This document shows positions 14,314 through 17,576 of a DNA stretch of 17,576 nucleotides, in pieces. Under the pieces are notes generated by a model. That model did not search any database, was not told where the DNA came from, and was given only the letters and a program-made list of their open reading frames with translations. The stretch's first letter is position 1; every line of letters begins with the position of its first letter. The position numbers and the translations under genes are program-made. The DNA is from CAMEON01 sp963609805 (GTDB lineage: Bacteria; Bacillota; Clostridia; Oscillospirales; CAG-272), in the NCBI GenBank assembly GCA_963609805.1, contig CAVDLN010000028.1, positions 1-17,576 of the forward strand. The letters are read 5' to 3'.

Positions 14314-16420
14314 ATGCCTAGGGAATATTCTCTTGAAAAGACCCGTAATATCGGCATTATGGCACACATTGATGCCGGTAAGACCACGACAACCGAGCGT
14401 ATTCTGTTCTATACCGGAAAGACTCACAAGCTGGGCGAGGTTCACGAAGGCGCAGCTACGATGGACTGGATGGAGGAAGAGCAGGAGAGAGGTATCACCA
14501 TTACCTCCGCCGCAACCACCTGCTACTGGAAGGATCACCGTATTAACATTATCGATACTCCCGGGCACGTGGATTTTACCGTCGAGGTCGAGCGTTCCCT
14601 GCGCGTGCTGGACGGCTGCGTGACNNNNNNNNNNCTCCGTGACTGTCTTCTGCGCCAAGGGCGGCGTTGAGCCCCAGTCTGAAACCGTTTGGCGCCAGGC
14701 GGACAAGTACCATGTGCCGAGAATGGCATATGTCAACAAGATGGACATCACCGGTGCGGATTTCTACCGCGTCATTGATATGATGCGCAGCCGCCTGCAT
14801 GCCAATCCTGTCCCAATTCAGCTTCCTGTCGGAAAGGAAATGAACTTCCGCGGAATCGTTGACCTTGTGAAGATGGAAGCCGATATCTACTATGACGCAG
14901 ACGGCAAGGACGTGCGCGTAGAACCGATTCCGGATGATCTGAAGGAAGCGGCTCAGAAGTACCATGATGCAATGGTTGAGGCTGTGGCTGAGACTGACGA
15001 GGCGCTGATGGAGAAGTACCTGGAGGAGGGAACTCTTTCCGAGGACGAAATCCGCAAGGGCCTTCGCAAGGCGACCATCGCAAACGAGATCGTGCCTGTC
15101 TGCTGCGGCTCTTCCTACCGCAACAAGGGCGTTCAGAAGATGCTGGACGCCGTTGTCGATTACATGCCCTCCCCGCTGGATATCCCCCCTGTAATCGGCG
15201 TCAACCCGGATACGGGCGATGAGGACAGCCGCGAGGCAAACGACGACGCACCGTTCTCCGCTCTGGCGTTCAAGATCATGACCGACCCGTTTGTCGGAAA
15301 ACTGTGCTACTTCCGCGTTTACTCCGGAGTGGTGCATGCCGGCGACACCGTGTTCAATTCTACCAAGGGTAAGCGCGAGCGTCTGGGCCGTATCCTGATG
15401 ATGCACGCAAATGACAGAACGGATATCGACACCTGCTACACGGGAGACATCGCCGCTGCCATCGGTGTGAGAAACACTACGACAGGTGATACCTTCTGCG
15501 ACGAGAAGCACCCGATTATCCTGGAGTCTATGGAGTTCCCGGAGCCTGTTATCCGTGTTGCCATCGAGCCCAAGACCCGCGCGGGTCAGGAGAAGATGGG
15601 TATCGCCCTCTCCAAGCTGGCTGAGGAGGATCCTACCTTCCGCACATGGACCGATGAGGAAACCGGTCAGACCATTATTGCCGGTATGGGTGAGCTGCAC
15701 CTGCAGATTATCGTGGAGCGTATGCTGCGCGAATTCAAGGTGGAGGCCAATATCGGTAAGCCGCAGGTTGCTTACAAGGAGACCATCCGCAAGAAGGTGG
15801 ATCAGGAAACCAAGTACAAGCGTCAGTCCGGCGGTTCCGGTCAGTACGGTCATGTCAAAATTACCATCGAGCCCAACGAGCCGGGCAAGGGATATGAGTT
15901 TGTCAATGCTGTGGTCGGCGGTTCCATTCCGAAGGAATTTATTCCCGCGGTTGACGCCGGTATCCAGGGCGCAATGCAGAACGGTGTGCTTGCCGGCTAC
16001 AATGTTGTAGACGTGAAGGTTACGCTGTACGACGGATCCTACCACGAGGTCGACTCCTCGGATATGGCGTTCAAGATCGCCGGCTCCATGGCGTTCAAGG
16101 AAGCTATGCGCAAGGCGGATCCCGTACTGACCGAGCCTGTGATGAAGGTCGTTACCATCGTGCCGGAAGAGTACATGGGCGATGTCATCGGTGACTTCAA
16201 CTCCCGCCGCGGACAGATCAACAGCATGTCTGCCGGAGCAGGCGGCGTTGAGGAAATCACCGCATTCGTTCCGCTGTCCAATATGTTCGGATATGCTACC
16301 GATCTGCGTTCCAAGACGCAGGGACGCGGCATCTACTCCATGGAGCCCAGCCACTTCGCCGAGGTTCCCAAGAGCATCCAGGACGAAATCATCAAGGCGC
16401 GCGGCAAGGCACAGGCCTGA
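14314..16420 (+). CDS. fusA: Elongation factor G (interrupted by an assembly gap, probably intact)
   Basis: EF-G is the GTPase that drives tRNA-mRNA translocation. The ATG at 14314 has AAGGAG 7 bases upstream. G1 is AHIDAGKT (17-24), G2 RGIT (59-62) and G3 DTPGH (81-85). Ten Ns at 14625-14634 shift the frame. The bases on either side nearly duplicate each other (CTGCGTGAC and CTCCGTGAC), so removing one copy plus the Ns (19 bases) restores one frame. The merged protein is 695 residues and reads through DG-Cys/Ser-VTVFCAKGG to NKMD (135-138), a normal EF-G length. Domains II to V follow: GMGELHLQI, the domain IV loop YHEVDSSDMAF and NSRRGQINSM in domain V, ending GKAQA. It lies between rpsG and tuf in the str operon. 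Confidence 0.97.
14625..14634. other. Scaffold gap (10 Ns) with overlapping flanks
   Basis: Ten Ns lie inside fusA. The nine bases before them (14616-14624) and the nine after (14635-14643) differ by one base, and the protein on both sides repeats Val-Thr. This is what results when two contigs that overlap are joined with a fixed-size spacer instead of being merged. Confidence 0.9.
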
Positions 16421-16479
16421 GCCGCATACCCGCGATTTTCCAAGTAAAACAAAAAATATAATAACGGAGGATTATTACA

Positions 16480-17576
16480 ATGGCAAAGGCTACATTCGAG
16501 CGTACCAAGCCCCATGTCAACATTGGTACCATCGGTCACGTTGACCACGGTAAGACCACTCTGACTGCCGCTATCACCAAGGTTCTGTCCCTGAAGAACG
16601 GTAAGAACGAGTTCCTGGCTTACGACCAGATCGATAACGCGCCTGAGGAGAAGGCACGCGGTATCACAATCAACACCCGTCACGTTGAGTACGAGACCGA
16701 CAAGCGTCACTACGCGCATGTCGACTGCCCCGGCCATGCTGACTACGTCAAGAACATGATCACCGGTGCTGCACAGATGGACGGTGCTATCCTGGTTGTC
16801 GCTGCAACCGATGGCCCTCTTGCTCAGACCCGTGAGCATGTGCTGCTGGCTCGTCAGGTCGGCGTTCCCGCAATCGTCGTGTTCATGAACAAGACCGATC
16901 TGGTTGATGATGAGGAGCTGCTGGATCTGGTTGAGATGGAAGTCCGCGAGCTGCTGTCTTCCTATGACTTCCCCGGCGACGATATTCCGATCATCCGCGG
17001 TTCTGCCCGTGTTGCTCTGGAGTCCGCCAGCAAGGATATCAATGCTCCCGAGTATGCTTGCATTCTCGAGCTGATGGATGCTGTCGATGACTACATTCCT
17101 ACGCCCGACCGCCAGGCTGACAAGCCCTTCCTGATGCCTGTCGAGGATGTCTTCTCCATTTCCGGTCGTGGTACTGTTGCTACCGGTCGTGTGGAGAGAG
17201 GTACTCTGAAGGTCAACGATACCGTTGAGATCGTCGGTCTGACCGAGGAGAAGGTTACCACCGTCGTTACCGGTGTCGAGATGTTCCACAAGCTGCTGCC
17301 CCAGGCTGAGGCAGGCGACAACATCGGCGCTCTGCTCCGCGGTATCGCGAAGGACGGCATCGAGAGAGGTCAGGTCCTGGCAAAGCCCGGCACCGTGCAT
17401 CCTCACACTCACTTCAAGGGCCATGTGTATGTCCTGAGTGAGAAGGAAGGCGGCCGTTCGAAGCCGTTCGTTGCCGGCTACCGTCCTCAGTTCTATTTCC
17501 GTACCACCGACGTTACCGGTACCATCGCACTGCCTGAGGGCGTTGAGATGTGCCGCCCCGGTGATAACGTAGATAT
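16480..17576 (+). CDS. tuf: Elongation factor Tu (3' end beyond the window)
   Basis: EF-Tu delivers aminoacyl-tRNA to the ribosome. The ATG at 16480 follows GGAGG by 9 bases. About 365 residues are present of the usual 395-400, so only the end of domain III is missing. The P-loop is GHVDHGKT (19-26), the switch I segment ARGITINT (59-66), then DCPGH (82-86), NKTD (137-140) and GSA (174-176). Domains II and III show SGRGTVATGRVERG and YRPQFYFRTTDVTG. Small lineage differences are GPLAQTREH for GPMPQTREH and GGRSKPF for GGRHTPF. Codon use is strongly biased, as expected for the most abundant protein. It lies 59 bases after fusA, and no separate promoter is convincing. Confidence 0.98.
   Translation, partial: MAKATFERTKPHVNIGTIGHVDHGKTTLTAAITKVLSLKNGKNEFLAYDQIDNAPEEKARGITINTRHVEYETDKRHYAHVDCPGHADYVKNMITGAAQMDGAILVVAATDGPLAQTREHVLLARQVGVPAIVVFMNKTDLVDDEELLDLVEMEVRELLSSYDFPGDDIPIIRGSARVALESASKDINAPEYACILELMDAVDDYIPTPDRQADKPFLMPVEDVFSISGRGTVATGRVERGTLKVNDTVEIVGLTEEKVTTVVTGVEMFHKLLPQAEAGDNIGALLRGIAKDGIERGQVLAKPGTVHPHTHFKGHVYVLSEKEGGRSKPFVAGYRPQFYFRTTDVTGTIALPEGVEMCRPGDNVD

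Noticed and set aside
16457..16462. TATAAT before tuf, possible tuf promoter
   Set aside because: Transcription would start inside the ribosome binding site (16466-16470), and the -35 position (GATTTT) is poor.
1..17576. CRISPR array, tRNA or rRNA genes, insertion sequences, phage or defence genes
   Set aside because: None is seen on either strand. There are no regularly spaced repeats, transposase motifs or tRNA-like cloverleafs with a TTCGAATC-type arm.

Overview
The window looks like a piece of a Bacillota (class Clostridia) genome, probably an uncultured gut or rumen lineage near Oscillospirales or Christensenellales. The reasons are the Firmicutes-type long S12, the rpoB-rpoC-rpsL-rpsG-fusA-tuf gene order, strong AGGAGG-type ribosome binding sites, consensus sigma-A promoters, a high-GC composition and two surface proteins of a gut-Clostridia kind. 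A run of 10 Ns inside fusA shows the sequence is a draft scaffold. The family is inferred, not proven.

Layout. Positions 1-4461 hold two minus-strand genes for exported, probably carbohydrate-directed surface proteins. The upstream one (4461 to 1903) is a lipoprotein with two discoidin/CBM32-like modules, an Ig-like module and a TIM-barrel glycosidase-like core. The downstream one (1744 to 125) has a signal peptide, a CBM9/DOMON-like module, a second beta-rich module, a Thr-Glu repeat and a C-terminal membrane anchor with a Gly-Cys-Gly motif. Each has its own TTGACA promoter, and the second ends at a strong terminator (75-118). A divergent control region (4462-5029) carries the lipoprotein promoter and a separate rpoB promoter followed by a GC-rich leader of about 340 nt.

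Positions 5030-12765 encode the RNA polymerase beta and beta' subunits. A strong intrinsic terminator (12791-12827) closes that unit. A consensus promoter (12973-13001) then starts the str operon: rpsL (S12), rpsG (S7), fusA (EF-G) and tuf (EF-Tu, cut by the window end). No L7Ae-like gene lies between rpoC and rpsL, and rpoB does not follow rplJ-rplL here.

I found no hidden defence or mobile system. The unusual features lie within the core machinery. The beta' bridge helix has a divergent N-terminal hinge, and there is a Pro just after the catalytic NADFDGDQM motif. RpoB has an insertion of about 66 residues and a long acidic tail. S12 naturally carries Arg where E. coli has Lys87, a streptomycin-resistance position. 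The apparent break in fusA is a scaffold-join artefact that can be repaired from the flanking sequence. All comparisons with other species are from memory of the families, without any search.
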